A DNA stretch of 53,741 nucleotides from CAYJPA01 sp964371945 (GCA_964371945.1 CAYJPA010000034.1:1-53741), one strand, 5' to 3'. Counted from the first letter of the stretch, positions 1 through 8,143 are shown. Numbers and translations: made by a program. Notes: generated from the letters alone by a model not told the origin.

Positions 1-837
1 CGAGGTCACCCTGACCACGGCTGCGGCGCCCTGAGAGACGACGATTTTCGTAGGATGCAGTTTGGTGCGTTACTCATTGACGCTGATCGGTTCCTGCCTC
101 AGTCACGACCTCGTGTGTTCGTCGTCGCAGTTGATGCGTCAGTGGATACAAACGACTTCGTGACCGATTCGCCCAAGGGCAGCCCTTGGGTCACGAAGAG
201 TCTTCTACGTGCCCACGAAGCACTGTCTCCCGAACTACAGCAGCATTGGCGATGGTGGAATCTCCCACAACCCCTCATCAAGCCACCTGATGTGGCATCG
301 TTCATCGACGACGAACCCGAGCTGGTGATGTGGCATACGGAAGAAGAAACACAACGGCTTCTCTCGCTCATGACGCCACTCAACGCCGCAAAGGTCCGCT
401 CAGCCCAGTCTTTTCCTGGTCGATCGGTTGGATTCGTGTACAAGCGGACCCGTCAGGGCAGCCAGAAGGCAGAGATTCGCTTTGATGGCGTGGCTGGTTG
501 CTTGCGCACTCATTACGGTGGGTCGAGCCGCCAGACCGTGGTGATCGTGGAAGGCGAACGAGTCAGGTCCCGTTTACTCGCGCCACGAGAAGCTGCCCGC
601 TTGATGGGCATACCTGAAACGTTTGTGCTGCCAAATCGGTATAACGACGCATATCGAGCCATGGGTGATGGAGTTGCAGTGCCTGTCGTCTCGTGGTTGG
701 GGGAACATCTGCTAACACCCCTCGCTAGGCGCGCGTTGCCTGAACAGCGCTTAGACTCAAACACACATAGCAACATCCTAGAGTTTCGGAGATCAGCAGA
801 ATCTCTCGCGTCGCAATGGGCCGTGGCTAAGGCATAA
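1..837 (+). CDS. DNA (cytosine-5-)-methyltransferase, C-terminal part (5' end cut by window edge)
   Basis: The reading frame is open from base 1, so the N-terminal cofactor-binding and catalytic PC motifs lie outside the window. What is visible is the C-terminal third of a C5 methylase. FLPQSRPRVFVVAVD matches motif VIII (QxRxR). The stretch around bases 490-540 (GCLRTHYGGSSRQ) is the end of the target-recognition region. LLAPREAARLMGIPETF is motif IX, and MGDGVAVPVV is motif X, which completes the SAM pocket. The enzyme would methylate cytosine in a short DNA sequence. Specificity cannot be read from this part. The stop codon is two bases from the GTG of vsr, the usual arrangement for methylases whose deamination products Vsr repairs. 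Whether a restriction endonuclease lies upstream is unknown. Family assignment is secure; role (orphan or restriction-modification) is open. Confidence 0.9.
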   Translation, partial: RGHPDHGCGALRDDDFRRMQFGALLIDADRFLPQSRPRVFVVAVDASVDTNDFVTDSPKGSPWVTKSLLRAHEALSPELQQHWRWWNLPQPLIKPPDVASFIDDEPELVMWHTEEETQRLLSLMTPLNAAKVRSAQSFPGRSVGFVYKRTRQGSQKAEIRFDGVAGCLRTHYGGSSRQTVVIVEGERVRSRLLAPREAARLMGIPETFVLPNRYNDAYRAMGDGVAVPVVSWLGEHLLTPLARRALPEQRLDSNTHSNILEFRRSAESLASQWAVAKA

Positions 838-839
838 GA

Positions 840-1304
840 GTGCCGGACAATGTTTCACCCGAAATCCGTCGCAAGACGATGGCGGCGGTGAAGCCAGCAA
901 ACACTGGGCCAGAGATGGCTGTACGTCGAGCCGTGCATAAATCTGGGTTTCGTTACCGCTTACACGTTGCATCTTTACCGGGAAAGCCCGATCTCGTTTT
1001 CCCTCGGTTCAAGCTTGCGGTGTTTGTGCATGGATGTTTTTGGCATTGGCACGGCTGTACGCGATCGAGGATGCCGAAAGAGAATAGAGATTACTGGGAA
1101 CGAAAAATATCTCGAAACATGGCGCGTGATCGGCAAATGCAGGAACAGCTACAACAACTCGGCTGGCGTATTGAAGTTATATGGGAATGCGGCATCAACG
1201 ACGGTATCACGCAGTTACTACGTGAACTGGACCGGCTACGGGCTTCTTATTCGTCTTCCCCGGCCAACTCATCCTCGTTTTCAGACCCGACGGTCTCGGC
1301 CTGA
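840..1304 (+). CDS. vsr: Very short patch repair (Vsr) DNA mismatch endonuclease
   Basis: Vsr nicks DNA at T:G mismatches formed when 5-methylcytosine deaminates at the target of the partner methylase. The 154-residue product begins at a GTG two bases after the methylase stop, so the pair is probably co-transcribed. The N-terminus (SPEIRRKTMAAVKPANTGPE) is the usual Vsr opening. GKPDLVFPRFKLAVFVHGCF carries the catalytic Asp of the PD-(D/E)XK-like core, and FVHGCFWHWHGC supplies the zinc-binding Cys/His residues. WRIEVIWECG closes the domain. The last twenty or so residues (Ser-rich, from about SYSSSP) do not look like Vsr. They run antisense over what may be the end of another gene, suggesting that the natural 3' end was replaced by a junction. 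Confidence 0.93.
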   Translation: MPDNVSPEIRRKTMAAVKPANTGPEMAVRRAVHKSGFRYRLHVASLPGKPDLVFPRFKLAVFVHGCFWHWHGCTRSRMPKENRDYWERKISRNMARDRQMQEQLQQLGWRIEVIWECGINDGITQLLRELDRLRASYSSSPANSSSFSDPTVSA

Positions 1305-1320
1305 AGGACTTCGTCGGGAA

Positions 1321-1383
1321 GATCACCTGCGATCTCTTGATAACGACGTCTGGCGAGTGCTCTATCCGCTGAGCTACTGGGGC
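1321..1383 (-). pseudogene. tRNA-like fragment (Arg-type 5' half), apparently truncated
   Basis: Read on the minus strand from 1383, the sequence starts GCCCCAG-TA-GCTC-AGCGGATA-GAGC-A. This is a regular acceptor 5' strand, U8-A9 and a complete D-arm of the kind seen in tRNA-Arg. About 25 bases on comes ATCGCAGGT, which resembles the start of a T-arm, but the conserved TTCGA loop and the 3' acceptor strand (CTGGGGC) are missing. The anticodon arm does not fold. I read it as a tRNA remnant, possibly an old integration scar beside the methylase/vsr pair. The alternative is chance similarity of the roughly 20-base D-arm region. Confidence 0.4.
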
Positions 1384-1575
1384 GCGGGCGGCGAACCACA
1401 GACCAAAGTATATCGTCCGTCGTTCCTGCAGACACCCGAAAAACGGCGCCAACCGCCGGGGCAGCTGATAGCAACCCTCTTGAACAAGCCATCAGCCATC
1501 CAATTGTAGTTGACATAACGACACATGTTGCCGCTGTGACATACGACGCAACTCGGTCTCGTCCACACTTCAAGG

Positions 1576-1603
1576 TGTGACATTTTGTGACATTTTGTGA
1601 CAT
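1576..1603 (+). repeat. 28-bp triple repeat, copy A (TGTGACATTT units)
   Basis: Three TGTGACAT units stand at an exact 10-bp period, separated by TT. The identical 28 bases occur in the opposite orientation at 39555-39582, 38 kb away. One helical turn between units would suit a protein bound in tandem on one DNA face, or the segment may be part of a dispersed element. Confidence 0.85.
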
Positions 1604-1650
1604 CGGGTGAGCCGGCTAGGCACGAACGGCGACCTAAACAAGCGTCTGCC

Positions 1651-1956
1651 CTATGAGGATGCAGGTGCCTTCGCCGCCGCTCGCCGTTCCTTCGTGTGTG
1701 CGCGCAGATAGGCCGCGAATTCCTGCATCGCCGGACCCAGCCGCTCGCCGAACCCGTCCAGCGTCACCAGCGTGGTGCCCGGCTTCCCGACATCTGCCCG
1801 TGCCGCAACCTCGCCGGTCACCCGCGGCAAAGCGCCCTCCGCGCCGCCCATCACGAAAATCTGGTCGGGACGGGCAGCCTTGCCGGCGCGATAGCCACGC
1901 TCCTTGAAGAACGCGATCGCCATCTCAAGCACCTCGCCCTTCGGGAAGGTGGTCAC
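1651..1956 (-). pseudogene. Uncharacterised protein fragment, possibly a remnant
   Basis: I do not recognise the family. The open frame reads back from the GTG at 1956 (KGEVLEMAIAFFKERGYRAG...) to an in-frame TGA near 2035 without an ATG or a ribosome-binding site. The 101 visible residues may therefore be the tail of a decayed gene. Composition is protein-like: amphipathic helices, Gly turns (VMGGAEGALPRV, VTLDGFGERLG) and a Lys/Ala-rich C-terminus. No transmembrane segment or known motif is seen. It is separated from its neighbours by non-coding sequence on both sides. Confidence 0.3.
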
Positions 1957-2071
1957 TGCCTTCTTCTGAAACGCGGTCCGCTTCAGCTCTGCGTTGAACG
2001 CTTCCAGCGCGTTTCTCCAATCGCCGAATTTAAGTCAATCCGAACCGTTCACTCGATCCGGCTGTCGTACT

Positions 2072-2122
2072 CAATCCCGGAGGGATTTCCGTCACTGAGC
2101 ACGGGATTTCAATCCCGTGCTC
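2072..2122. repeat. Pair of palindromes, REP-like
   Basis: A small hairpin (AATCCC-gga-GGGATT, 2072-2086) is followed by a perfect 12-bp inverted repeat with a 2-base centre (GAGCACGGGATT-tc-AATCCCGTGCTC, 2097-2122). The shared ATCCC/GGGAT core links the two. No T-run follows on either strand, so this resembles a repetitive extragenic palindrome more than a classic terminator. It could still end the minus-strand operon that stops at 2142. Confidence 0.55.
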
Positions 2123-2141
2123 CTCTGTCCTACCTGCCCCA

Positions 2142-2831
2142 CTACGGAATCACAAACGATTCGCCGGGCGCGAGCACCATGCAGCGTGCCTGCGTCTGCT
2201 CCTCGACCATCGCATGGAACCGTTGCGGATCCTGCACAATCGGCGGAAAGGTATTGTAGTGGCAGGGGATCACGAACTTCGGTTCGAGCATCTTCACCGC
2301 GCGAGTCGCGTCAGATGGGCCCATCGTGAAGTGATCGCCAATCGGGAGCACCGCCACATCGATTCCCTCTTCGCCGATCAACTTCATATCCCCGAAGAGC
2401 GCGGTGTCTCCCGCGAAGTAGATCGTAGCGCCCCCGAATTTGACGATCATCCCCGCCGGCAGCCCTGGCGCGATGAACGCGCCGTCGACCTCGTACGAGG
2501 AGGTGTGCCAGGCAGGTGTGAACTTCACCGTGCCGCCATCGAACGCAACCGTTCCCCCGTGGTTGGCCGGATTCGCGTTCGCGCCCTTCGAACCGAGATA
2601 GCTGGCGATCTCATATGTTCCGATCAGCGTCGCACCCGTCCGCTTCGAGATCTCGACGCTGTCGCCGACGTGATCGTTATGCGCGTGCGTCAGCAGGATT
2701 GTTTGCGGCCAGAATTCGCCGGCCTTTTCGATGGTGGTCGGATTCCCGGTGATGAACGGATCGATCAGCACGCTTTTGCCGCCGTCCGAAAGCTCGAACG
2801 CCGAGTGGGCGATGTAATGCAGCCGGGTCAT
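2142..2831 (-). CDS. Metallo-beta-lactamase-fold hydrolase, UPF0173 family
   Basis: The 229-residue protein is typical of UPF0173 in length and motifs: LTHAHNDHVGD (the HxHxDH zinc motif), a second metal Asp in YFAGDTALFGDM, and a final metal His in VIPCHYNTFP. These stand-alone MBL enzymes are annotated as metal-dependent hydrolases; substrates are mostly unknown. The ATG shares an ATGA overlap with the stop of the amidohydrolase gene, so it is the last gene of a translationally coupled four-gene operon whose other members hydrolyse amide bonds. A role opening a lactone, thioester or cyclic amide product of the pathway is inference from context. Confidence 0.88.
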   Translation of the reverse strand: MTRLHYIAHSAFELSDGGKSVLIDPFITGNPTTIEKAGEFWPQTILLTHAHNDHVGDSVEISKRTGATLIGTYEIASYLGSKGANANPANHGGTVAFDGGTVKFTPAWHTSSYEVDGAFIAPGLPAGMIVKFGGATIYFAGDTALFGDMKLIGEEGIDVAVLPIGDHFTMGPSDATRAVKMLEPKFVIPCHYNTFPPIVQDPQRFHAMVEEQTQARCMVLAPGESFVIP

Positions 2832-4438
2832 GCGTTGCTCCCTTCTCGTTCGTAAACGACATTTCCATCGGCGATCGTGTAGTCGATTTGCACCTTGCCC
2901 AGATCGCCGGGCGTGACCGAGCGCAGATCGGCCTCGAAGACCGTGACATCCCCAAGCATGCCGGGTGACAGTGTTCCTTTGATTCCTTCCTCGAACGACG
3001 CATAGGCGCCATTCACGGTGTAGGCACGGAGTGCGGCGTCGAGATCCACCGCTTCCTCGGGCCAGACGGGACTTCCCCCCATATCCGTGCGTGTCAGCAT
3101 CGTCTGCAGCCCGATCGTGGCGCTTGTCGGAACGACCGGTGCGTCGGTACTCGCCGCGGCAATGACGCCATGCCGGGCGAAACTCGCCATACCATAAGCA
3201 AACCGGATGCGTTCGTATCCAAGATTCTGTACATAGGCGTCGCGGAAGTAGTAGAGGAAAGAGGTCCCCGGAACCGGGATCACGCCGAGCTTCTTGATCC
3301 GCTTGATAATCCCCTCATCGATGATCGAGCAATGCTCGATCCGGTGCCTCGGATTTGGCCGGGGATCGGCGATCATCGCTTCCTCGTATGCGTCGAGGAT
3401 CAGATCGACCGCGGCATCGCCGATCGCATGGATCCCGACCTGGAATCCGGCTTTGTGCGCCTTGAGCACCAGCGCCTTCATCTCGTCCGGCGGCTGCATC
3501 CAGAGACCGACATTGTCCGGCTGGTCGACGTACGGCAAACGCATCCTCGCTGTGCGGCCGCCGATGCTGCCGTCGCTGAAGAGCTTGGCAGGACCGATCC
3601 GCAGCCACTCGTCGCCCATCCCCGTCTGCAGTCCGATCTCGGTCATCGGTTCGAGCATCTGCTCGATGATCATCATGAGGTAGCCGCGAATCGGAAGCCG
3701 GCCTTCGCGTCGCAACCGTTGATAAGCGCGGAGCTCCTCTGGGCGATGAATCCCGGCTTCGACCGCGCTGGTGACGCCGCTCTTCAGGAACGCCTGCCCA
3801 CCGAGCACGAGCGCGTCCATGATCTGTTCTTCGCTCGGGGTCCCAACGAATTGGCGGACCTGCTCCATCGCCGTTTCACGCACCACGCCGGTCGGTTCGC
3901 CGTGCTCATCGCGGTCGATCGTGCCGCCGTCGGGATCGGGCGTGTTCGCGGTCACACCGGCCAGTCTCAAAGCAAAGCTGTTCGCAACCGCGATGTGGTG
4001 GCAGGCTCGCATGAGCAGTACCGGGTGGTTCGGCGAAACCAGGTCGAGATCCTGCCGGCTCGGGTGGCGCTGATCGCTCAATCGCGCCTGATCGTATCCT
4101 CGCCCGATGATCCAGGTTCCCGCCGAAACGGTTCGCGCCTTCGTCTCGACCAATCGCACGAGATCGGCGATCGAACGATTCGGCGGAGACGCCAGATCGA
4201 GATCGGCCAGCGCGAACCCGACCGCCATCGGATGCGCGTGCGCGTCGTTCAGCCCCGGCGTCGCGGTTCGACCTTTGAGATCGATCACCCGCGCCCTTGG
4301 TCCCGCGGCGGCCCTTACGTCTGCATCCGATCCAACCTCAACCACGCGACCCGCTCTGATCGCGACCGCGCCTGCCTCTGGATTCGCCGGATCCATCGTC
4401 AAAATGCGCCCGTTAATCAGTGCCAAATCACCGTACAT
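2828..4438 (-). CDS. Metal-dependent amidohydrolase, YtcJ-like (amidohydrolase family 3)
   Basis: This 536-residue amidohydrolase has the family layout. An N-terminal beta-sandwich (ALINGRILTMDP) leads into TPGLNDAHAHP, with the HxH metal ligands. Further metal-site elements are VGIHAIGDAA and HRIEHCSI in the TIM barrel, and STDAPVVP carries the catalytic Asp. The C-terminal sandwich (GTLSPGMLGDVTVFEADL) is the usual closing strand set. Relatives act on exocyclic or cyclic C-N bonds and N-substituted formamides; the substrate here is not determined by sequence. The ATG has GGAG seven bases upstream. The gene lies 18 bp after the deacetylase-like gene and overlaps the MBL hydrolase by 4 bp. 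No signal peptide is present, so the protein is cytoplasmic. Confidence 0.88.
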   Translation of the reverse strand: MYGDLALINGRILTMDPANPEAGAVAIRAGRVVEVGSDADVRAAAGPRARVIDLKGRTATPGLNDAHAHPMAVGFALADLDLASPPNRSIADLVRLVETKARTVSAGTWIIGRGYDQARLSDQRHPSRQDLDLVSPNHPVLLMRACHHIAVANSFALRLAGVTANTPDPDGGTIDRDEHGEPTGVVRETAMEQVRQFVGTPSEEQIMDALVLGGQAFLKSGVTSAVEAGIHRPEELRAYQRLRREGRLPIRGYLMMIIEQMLEPMTEIGLQTGMGDEWLRIGPAKLFSDGSIGGRTARMRLPYVDQPDNVGLWMQPPDEMKALVLKAHKAGFQVGIHAIGDAAVDLILDAYEEAMIADPRPNPRHRIEHCSIIDEGIIKRIKKLGVIPVPGTSFLYYFRDAYVQNLGYERIRFAYGMASFARHGVIAAASTDAPVVPTSATIGLQTMLTRTDMGGSPVWPEEAVDLDAALRAYTVNGAYASFEEGIKGTLSPGMLGDVTVFEADLRSVTPGDLGKVQIDYTIADGNVVYEREGSNA

Positions 4439-4456
4439 GGTTCAACTCCATTTGAG

Positions 4457-5263
4457 TCACGACTCCTGATGCTGGTCGAGCCACCAGCGGGCGATTTGGT
4501 CGGCCCTCGCGATCCAGACATCTCCTGCCTCGACCGCGTACTCGATCAGTCTTGCAATCGCGCGCGAGGGTCCCGGCCGGCCGCTTACGAACGGGTGCAT
4601 TGTCAGGCACATCAGCTTTCCTTCGGCGCGAAGTACATCGAGATCGTCGCGCCAGAACTCGAACGTCGCCCGCGGCGTCATCATTTTGTCGACGAAGAAG
4701 CTGTAGTCGTCGTAGTGCATCGACGGCGGCAGATTGACGATGGGAGGACGGCTCGGATCGGGAGCGAGCAGATTCGGCAGATCGCCGTTTGGAATGTCCA
4801 TCACCCAGTTCAAGCCGAGATCCTGTGCGATCAAGTGCGTCGTTTGGTTGTAGCGCCAACCGCCGGTTTTGTGACCGGCCGGCGCCTGACCGGTTATCTC
4901 GTGCAACGCGGCGAGGGTTCGTTGAAAATCGAACCGCTGCTCATCGTCGCTCATTTGATTCAGGTAGTGGTGATCCCAGGTGTGGAGCGCGATCTCGTGC
5001 CCTTCAGCGTGCGCCCGCCGCACCAGATCAGGTTGCTCTTGCGCCACCCGGCCGACCCAGCAGAAAGTCGCCGGCACATCGAAATCGGCCAGCAACTCCA
5101 GAATTCGGACTGTCCCGGTGACGTCGTACTCGGTTTGCGAGATCGCGTACGTGTTCGTGGCCGGTTGGTAATTCGCCTCGCCATAAATGCCGTCGACATC
5201 GAACGACAGGCAGAGCGCGGCACGATGTCCGGCCGGCCAAGGTGATGGGTCGCGATCGATCAT
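4457..5263 (-). CDS. Polysaccharide deacetylase (NodB)-superfamily hydrolase, possibly cyclic-imidase-like
   Basis: The 268-residue protein has a NodB-homology fold without signal peptide. Motif 1 is LSFDVDG (metal Asp). Motif 2 is HTWDHHYLNQ, with the two metal-binding His residues. HKTGGWRYNQTT corresponds to motif 3, and LTMHPFVSG to motif 5. The SFDVDG form and the cytoplasmic location fit the branch that includes cyclic-imide hydrolases and PuuE-type allantoinases better than cell-wall deacetylases (family knowledge). It overlaps the creatininase-family gene by 4 bp, which argues for a shared small cyclic-amide pathway. Substrate assignment is inference; it might instead be a plain amide or acetyl hydrolase. 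Confidence 0.85.
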   Translation of the reverse strand: MIDRDPSPWPAGHRAALCLSFDVDGIYGEANYQPATNTYAISQTEYDVTGTVRILELLADFDVPATFCWVGRVAQEQPDLVRRAHAEGHEIALHTWDHHYLNQMSDDEQRFDFQRTLAALHEITGQAPAGHKTGGWRYNQTTHLIAQDLGLNWVMDIPNGDLPNLLAPDPSRPPIVNLPPSMHYDDYSFFVDKMMTPRATFEFWRDDLDVLRAEGKLMCLTMHPFVSGRPGPSRAIARLIEYAVEAGDVWIARADQIARWWLDQHQES

Positions 5264-6081
5264 CGCGCGACACCGGCCGAATGAGTGTCACCGGCGTATG
5301 GCGATGCGAGCAGCTTGTCGACGAATGCGCAGAAGTTGTCGAGACCAGACTCGATCAGATCGCGGCCGAACTCGACCGACGCCAGCCGCGCGTCCCCCAG
5401 GCAGCCATTCAGCGTGTATTCGTCGAACGAGTAGGGGATCGAGACGCCATACTTTTTGAGATCCTTCCGGAATTCAGTCATCAGCGGTGTCATGTCGCCT
5501 GGGGCGATCGCGTCGGTCTTCACAATCTCCGGCATCATGTACATCGCAACCGATGTTTCCATCTCGCAGGCATGCCCACCGAGCCCGGTTGCGCCATAGC
5601 GAATCTCGATCTCTGGATCCATGAAGGAATAGAGCGTGCAGGCGCCGGCAAACGGCGTCTCCAGTTCGGATCGCGCCCGCACGCAGGCGACATCCATCGC
5701 CGCGATGTTGCCGCCGTGGCCGTTGACGATCAGGAACCGCTCGAACCCGTGATGCTGGAGCGACTCGATTACTTCGAGAATGACCTGAATGAAGGTCTCC
5801 GGCGTCAGCGTGATCGTGCCCGGAAAGTTCATATGGTGGATCGACACTCCCCAGGGAATTGCGGGCGCGACCATCACCCGCGGCGCCATCCGGGCGGACG
5901 CTCGCTTCGAGAACTCGAACGCAGCCCGGCTATCCATCTGCACCGCGATGTTCGGCCCGTGCTGCTCATTTGAACCGACCGGTATGAGCACCAGCTCAAC
6001 CTGATCGCGAATCTCGTTGACCTCCGGCCATGATAGATCGGCCAGCGTAAGTCCGTCGCGCCTGAATCTGGTCTCGTCCAT
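5260..6081 (-). CDS. Creatininase-family amidohydrolase
   Basis: The 273-residue protein has the hallmark metal motifs of the family: VGSNEQHGPN with Glu and His ligands, VQMDSRAA with the metal Asp, VNGHGGN, and GLGGHACEMETS with the downstream His and Glu. Members hydrolyse cyclic amides such as creatinine, or N-formyl or lactam intermediates (MftE, FAPy deformylase), with two metal ions. Sequence alone does not tell which. The ATG is preceded by AAGGAG. It is the first gene of the minus-strand operon and overlaps the next gene by 4 bp. Confidence 0.88.
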   Translation of the reverse strand: MDETRFRRDGLTLADLSWPEVNEIRDQVELVLIPVGSNEQHGPNIAVQMDSRAAFEFSKRASARMAPRVMVAPAIPWGVSIHHMNFPGTITLTPETFIQVILEVIESLQHHGFERFLIVNGHGGNIAAMDVACVRARSELETPFAGACTLYSFMDPEIEIRYGATGLGGHACEMETSVAMYMMPEIVKTDAIAPGDMTPLMTEFRKDLKKYGVSIPYSFDEYTLNGCLGDARLASVEFGRDLIESGLDNFCAFVDKLLASPYAGDTHSAGVAR

Positions 6082-6773
6082 TATTCTGCTCCTTAGGTAT
6101 AAGGCGGCAACCCAACGTAGTCCCGCGATTTATCGTGCCCGTACTTCCGGCTCAAGACCCCGACACCCAAAAACAGCACGCATAACCGCTGCCCCCTACG
6201 GCGAGAGGGGCGGATATTGCCCGCGCTCGCGCTTTCGGGATCAACAATCGACCGTGTTTTCGAGCGATCATAGCCTCCGGCTCGATGATTTGCGGCACCA
6301 GACGAGGTTGCGCACGAGCGTCGATCACCGTCGAAGAATACCGGAGCGCCAATGCTTTAAGCGCGGGCATCCGTCTCAACGCTCGCAATTCGCCTCGATC
6401 AACCCGCCGACCTCATCCTTCGAGCACCACTCGCGGCAGACGGAAGCCGCGCCGTATTCTGTTGGGTCGTTTGAGATTCGCCCGGCCCCTTTGGCAGTCT
6501 TGCAGAGATGTACTGTTTATCTTCTGCGCGTTCGCTCGCCAATGCGAACACCGTCCATGGCCACATTCCAAAGCAAGTCGACTGTCGCTGCGACATCCTC
6601 GGCCGGTCAAGACGATACGATCGGCGCAATCGTGTATTCGCAACGGATTTGAGACGCTGGCGGTTGTATCGTTATGCTGTGGCAGCACCCTACGCTTAGA
6701 CTGGACTGAATGTACGTAGCGGCCGCGGCAGAAACCCGCGATCGCCGCGGTTTCGAGCTTCAGGAGTTGTCAG
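6082..6773. other. 692-bp non-coding stretch between divergent units
   Basis: No reading frame here has recognisable protein character, and overlapping frames on both strands are interrupted or arginine-rich. It contains the leader of the creatininase operon (AAGGAG just before 6081) at its left end and a promoter candidate for the small exported protein at its right end. No repeat or RNA gene was recognised. It may hold decayed coding sequence. Confidence 0.4.
6649..6678 (+). promoter_or_regulatory. Candidate sigma-70 promoter for the 6774 gene
   Basis: TTGAGA (6649-6654) and TATGCT (6673-6678) are separated by 18 bp and lie about 95 bp before the ATG. The match is moderate and unsupported by other evidence. 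Confidence 0.33.
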
Positions 6774-7205
6774 ATGAAATTAGTGCCCATTGGACTGATC
6801 GGTCTCGTGATCGCACTGATCGCGGTTGTTTCGATCGCCGATTCCCGAAATCCGACTCGAAGCGATCCTCCAGTCTCGTATGTCGCGACCACCGCGACGA
6901 CCGTGCCGCATTTCCAGACCGAAGCAGTGCGAGAGGTGCTCTTCACCGATGAGGCGACGGTGTCGCGCGGCGTTGGTCCCGTGCTTGTCCAACTCCACGG
7001 TGGAACGATCCCGGCAGACGTGACTCGCCTCACCGTCCTGACCGACGAGGACTGCACACCCGACAAGGACGGCGTGTCGCACTGCACCAACCGCGTCGAA
7101 TTCGTTTCAGCGCATGTTCGGAGAACGGCCGTGATCAAGCATCATCACAAGATGAGCGAAGAGCCCTGCCTTTCGCCGGGTGAAGTGGTAGTGATCGCGG
7201 CCTAG
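6774..7205 (+). CDS. Small membrane-anchored or exported protein of unknown function
   Basis: A 143-residue protein with AGGAG seven bases before the ATG. Residues 4-22 (VPIGLIGLVIALIAVVSIA) form a signal anchor or uncleaved signal peptide. The rest is a small soluble domain: a beta-rich stretch (GPVLVQLHGGTIPADVTRLT) and two Cys in DEDCTPDKDGVSHC, with another Cys in EEPCLSPGEVVVI. The His-rich VIKHHHKMSE suggests metal binding or an electrostatic patch (inference). I do not recognise a named family. It stands alone between divergent units and is followed by the convergent sugar-transport operon. Confidence 0.7.
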   Translation: MKLVPIGLIGLVIALIAVVSIADSRNPTRSDPPVSYVATTATTVPHFQTEAVREVLFTDEATVSRGVGPVLVQLHGGTIPADVTRLTVLTDEDCTPDKDGVSHCTNRVEFVSAHVRRTAVIKHHHKMSEEPCLSPGEVVVIAA

Positions 7206-7252
7206 AAGGCACCCCAGAACTGGATTATTTATCTCTGGCTGTGGAGGACTGC

Positions 7253-8143
7253 TCAGCCCTTGTCGGCGCCGATGGTCAAACCTGAAATGAAGTACCGCTG
7301 GAGCGCGAAGTAGACGATCAGAGTCGGCAGCGCTACATACATTGAGGCGGCGGCGATCAGATTGTCGTCGGTGAAGAACTCGCCGCCGAGGTTCGCCAGG
7401 GACGAGGTGATCGGCCGGTCCGCACCCTGTTGCTCGAGCACGACGGCCCAGAAGAAATCGTTATAAATCCAGGTGAACTCGAGTGTCGCCAGCGCGGCGA
7501 TTGCGGGCAGCGTCAGCGGCATGATGATCTGCCAGTATTGTTTCCATACGCCGGCTCCATCAACTCGCGCGGCCTCGTTCAGCGACTTTGGCAGCAGCTT
7601 CATGTAGTTGCTCAACACGAAGGTGCAGAAGCCACTCTGGAAGGCGACGTGAATCAGGATCAGACCCCAAGTGCTTCCGTTGAGCTTTCCAGAATTGGAA
7701 AGCCAGGACGGCAGCTCAACGCGGTTGTAGAACTGAAATAGAGGTTGAATGATGATCTGCTGCGGGAGCAGGTTCCCGGCCGTGAAGACCGAGAGCAGGA
7801 AGATGTTGAACTTCCAGGTGAACCGGCTGCAGACGAACGCGACCATGCTCGCGAAGAAGAGCGTGAAGATGAGCGCCGGTACGAGGATTAGAGCGGTGTT
7901 CCAGTATTTGTGAAGAATATCGCCTTGATCCCAGGCATTCCTGTAGTTGTTAAGCGTGAACGATTCCGGCCAGGAGAAGAAGCCGTCGCGCACGGTATCC
8001 GCGAATGGCCGGAGCGACGCGAAGATCGCCCCCGCGATTGGGATCATCCAGACCAACGCGGTCAGGCTGATGAAGCTGTAAAGCAGCAATCGCGCCGGAG
8101 CGATCCGCGGTTTTCGCTTGTACGTTATTGCCCCGGCACTCAT
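7253..8143 (-). CDS. Carbohydrate ABC transporter permease, MalG type
   Basis: The 296-residue inner-membrane subunit has six predicted membrane helices. The cytoplasmic EAA loop EAARVDGAGVWKQYWQII docks the ATPase. A longer open frame runs upstream to 8437, but the ATG at 8143 (MSAGAITYKRKPRI) is the sensible start. It shares one base with the stop of the MalF-type gene (TGATG), which implies coupled translation. Together with the upstream MalF-type subunit and the lipoprotein/Tat-type binding protein it forms a CUT1 sugar importer. No ATPase gene is in the operon, as is common when a shared MsmK-like ATPase is used. Substrate is probably a galactoside or oligosaccharide because of the neighbouring GH42 gene (inference). 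Confidence 0.9.
   Translation of the reverse strand: MSAGAITYKRKPRIAPARLLLYSFISLTALVWMIPIAGAIFASLRPFADTVRDGFFSWPESFTLNNYRNAWDQGDILHKYWNTALILVPALIFTLFFASMVAFVCSRFTWKFNIFLLSVFTAGNLLPQQIIIQPLFQFYNRVELPSWLSNSGKLNGSTWGLILIHVAFQSGFCTFVLSNYMKLLPKSLNEAARVDGAGVWKQYWQIIMPLTLPAIAALATLEFTWIYNDFFWAVVLEQQGADRPITSSLANLGGEFFTDDNLIAAASMYVALPTLIVYFALQRYFISGLTIGADKG

Larger units (their letters stand above)
1305..1650. other. Intergenic graveyard between vsr and a gene fragment
   Basis: No convincing gene is present. The stretch holds the tRNA-like fragment and the 1576-1603 repeat. On the minus strand, the C-terminal end of an open frame stops at 1247-1249 under vsr. It reads like a genuine acidic protein tail (for example YQEIAGDLPDEVLQAE), but it has no recognisable start or domain. 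The mixture looks like debris at the edge of an acquired segment. Confidence 0.4.

Noticed and set aside
1207..1452. Minus-strand frame containing APVAQRIEHSPD
   Set aside because: This peptide comes from translating the tRNA-like fragment, so it is not a protein gene.
3170..5245. 691-codon open frame on the plus strand
   Set aside because: It runs antisense to the amidohydrolase and deacetylase-family genes, is Arg/His/Asp-rich, and has no domain; it arises from codon bias of the real minus-strand genes.
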